Below, piece by piece: positions 6,366 to 6,984 of a DNA stretch of 6,984 nt. This DNA is from a bacterium (GTDB lineage: Bacteria; Bipolaricaulota; Bipolaricaulia; UBA7950; UBA9294). The position numbers were made by a program, and so were the translations under genes. The notes beneath the pieces are model-generated. The model was not told the origin of the DNA, ran no database searches, and saw nothing but the letters and a program-made list of their open reading frames with translations. The stretch's first letter is position 1, and every line of letters starts with the position of its first letter. The stretch lies in the NCBI GenBank assembly GCA_030671645.1, contig DAOVHV010000049.1:1-6984 (forward strand), in the 5' to 3' direction.

Positions 6366-6384
6366 CACTCTTCATGGTTAGCAG
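6366..6384 (-). repeat. Solitary degenerate arm of the palindromic repeat
   Basis: The reverse complement of this stretch contains taaccatgaagag, matching the start of the repeat arms of the two upstream palindromes. It has no visible partner arm on its right, so it is probably the remnant of a third copy or an end of the array. Confidence 0.45.
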
Positions 6385-6432
6385 TGTTCAATCCCACAGC
6401 TCGCATTTCGGAGGGTCTGAAGTGTCAACCAA

Positions 6433-6477
6433 TTGCGAAACTGGATACCCTATACCAGTCCTCGTACCAATTCGCAA
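6433..6477. terminator. Stem-loop downstream of the PDZ gene, possible terminator
   Basis: A 7-bp perfect outer stem (ttgcgaa 6433-6439 with ttcgcaa 6471-6477) encloses an inner stem of 8 pairs with one bulged base (actggata 6440-6447 with tat-a-ccagt 6451-6459) and a ccc loop. An 11-nt asymmetric bulge (6460-6470) separates the stems on one side. It lies 16 bp past the stop codon of the minus-strand PDZ gene, the right place for a terminator. It lacks a U-tract in that direction, so it may act as an mRNA 3'-end stabiliser or a protein-binding site instead. Confidence 0.4.
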
Positions 6478-6492
6478 AGGAACAAGCTCCGC

Positions 6493-6984
6493 TTACTCTT
6501 CCAACTCGACTGTAATCAGGAATACGCGTTCCGGACGATGAACCTTGAGAACAATGCGGTCGCCGGGGCGCTTGGAGTCAAGCAACTCTTGCATATCCGA
6601 GCAAGAGTTGATCGGGATCGCATTGGCATAAGTAATGATGTCGCCGGCGAGCAACCCGGCTTGCTCGGCGGCCGTTCCCTGGACAACGGCGGCGATTCGA
6701 ATACCGGCGCCTTCCGTTTCCTCACACTGGATTCCCAACACGACGCGATCCCGCGAATAGTCGAACGTCAGCGTTTCGACCGGATGTGTAGTTACTGACA
6801 CAAATGGGATCACCACGGTGGGTTGATCGATCATCTCCCCGGCCTCCGTCCCCCTTCGGTCTTCGTCGGCAAAAGGATCGGCCAGATACACCGCGAGCTG
6901 AATCGTACCTCGGAGTTCCTCCAGTGCCGAGTGCGACCGAGAAGGTGGGGCGAATTCGAATTGCAGCGCCTCATCGGTGCTCAC
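6493..6984 (-). CDS. PDZ-domain protein, C-terminal part (cut by the right window edge)
   Basis: About 163 codons are visible and the frame is open to the edge. The last 80 or so residues form a PDZ domain: VLGIQCEETEGAGIRIAAVV, then GTAAEQAGLLAGDIITYANA with the usual AGL-x-x-GD-x-I turn, then the MQELLDSKRPGDRIVLKVHR helix and strand, ending in VELEE. Such C-terminal PDZ domains bind peptide tails and occur in HtrA-type proteases, site-2 proteases, and stand-alone envelope proteins. The roughly 80 residues before it contain a beta-rich segment (GTIQLAVYLADPF and VVIPFVSVTTHPVETLTFDY) that I do not recognise, and no serine-protease motif is visible. The GTG at 6984 lies on the very edge and should not be taken as the start. 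The gene converges on the caspase gene across a 510-bp repeat-filled gap. No functional link can be shown. Confidence 0.8.
   Translation of the reverse strand: MSTDEALQFEFAPPSRSHSALEELRGTIQLAVYLADPFADEDRRGTEAGEMIDQPTVVIPFVSVTTHPVETLTFDYSRDRVVLGIQCEETEGAGIRIAAVVQGTAAEQAGLLAGDIITYANAIPINSCSDMQELLDSKRPGDRIVLKVHRPERVFLITVELEE

Larger units (their letters stand above)
5983..6492. other. Non-coding convergent intergenic region (510 bp)
   Basis: This gap lies between the stop of the caspase gene and the stop of the PDZ gene. It contains the heptamer tract, the two palindromes, a stray arm and the stem-loop, which together take up most of it. Short open frames here fall within the repeats and lack ribosome sites or protein-like composition. 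A 5-bp inverted repeat (actgt with acagt, about 5983-6000) follows the caspase stop, but it is too weak to call a terminator. No tRNA or other RNA gene is recognised. Confidence 0.7.

Noticed and set aside
6050..6375. Short open frames in the intergenic gap with HEEHEG or HEEQEELEG runs
   Set aside because: These are translations of the palindromic repeat, a common source of spurious gene calls, and they occur on both strands.
6138..6384. Possible CRISPR array from repeated accatgaag units
   Set aside because: The units occur in inverted pairs, the spacing between them is unequal, repeats are imperfect and no cas gene is present.
6982..6984. GTG at the right edge as the true start of the PDZ gene
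   Set aside because: The codon coincides with the window boundary, so the frame simply runs off the edge and no upstream ribosome site can be examined.

Overview
The window reads as bacterial chromosomal DNA of moderate GC from a lineage I cannot name. It carries bacterial-type -10 elements, Shine-Dalgarno sites, a Sec signal peptide and secreted PKD/beta-helix architecture. An uncultured free-living bacterium is the likeliest source. Extracellular beta-helix/PKD/caspase proteins occur in several candidate phyla, so I assign none.

Left part (1-1495, minus strand): a tightly packed RNA-repair operon, transcribed leftwards. Its order is thpR (RNA 2',3'-cyclic phosphodiesterase, 2H family), archease (RtcB activator) and rtcB (RNA ligase, cut by the left edge after 164 residues). 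thpR and archease overlap by the tetranucleotide ATGA. Archease and rtcB are 9 bp apart, with a clear AGGAG ribosome site. ThpR and RtcB can act on the same 2',3'-cyclic phosphate ends, and archease supports RtcB catalysis.

Centre (1496-5982): a 137-bp divergent intergenic region separates this operon from one very large plus-strand gene. That gene encodes a 1449-residue exported protein. The domain order is signal peptide, right-handed beta-helix, unassigned beta-strand-rich region of about 290 residues, three PKD domains, caspase-like (C14) protease with an intact His/Cys dyad and an EF-hand-like loop, a fourth PKD domain, and a small C-terminal beta domain. A good -10 box sits so close to the ATG that the mRNA may be leaderless.

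Right part (5983-6492): 510 bp with no believable gene but much repeat structure. It holds a 91-bp tract phased in 7-nt steps, two copies of a roughly 92-bp imperfect palindrome spaced 111-112 bp apart, a fifth stray arm, and a long stem-loop just past the stop of the next gene. The last feature (6493-6984, minus) is the C-terminal part of a PDZ-domain protein that runs off the right edge.

The most unusual items are the secreted multi-domain caspase and the layered repeats behind it. I found no CRISPR array, tRNA, rRNA, transposase or obvious defence cassette.
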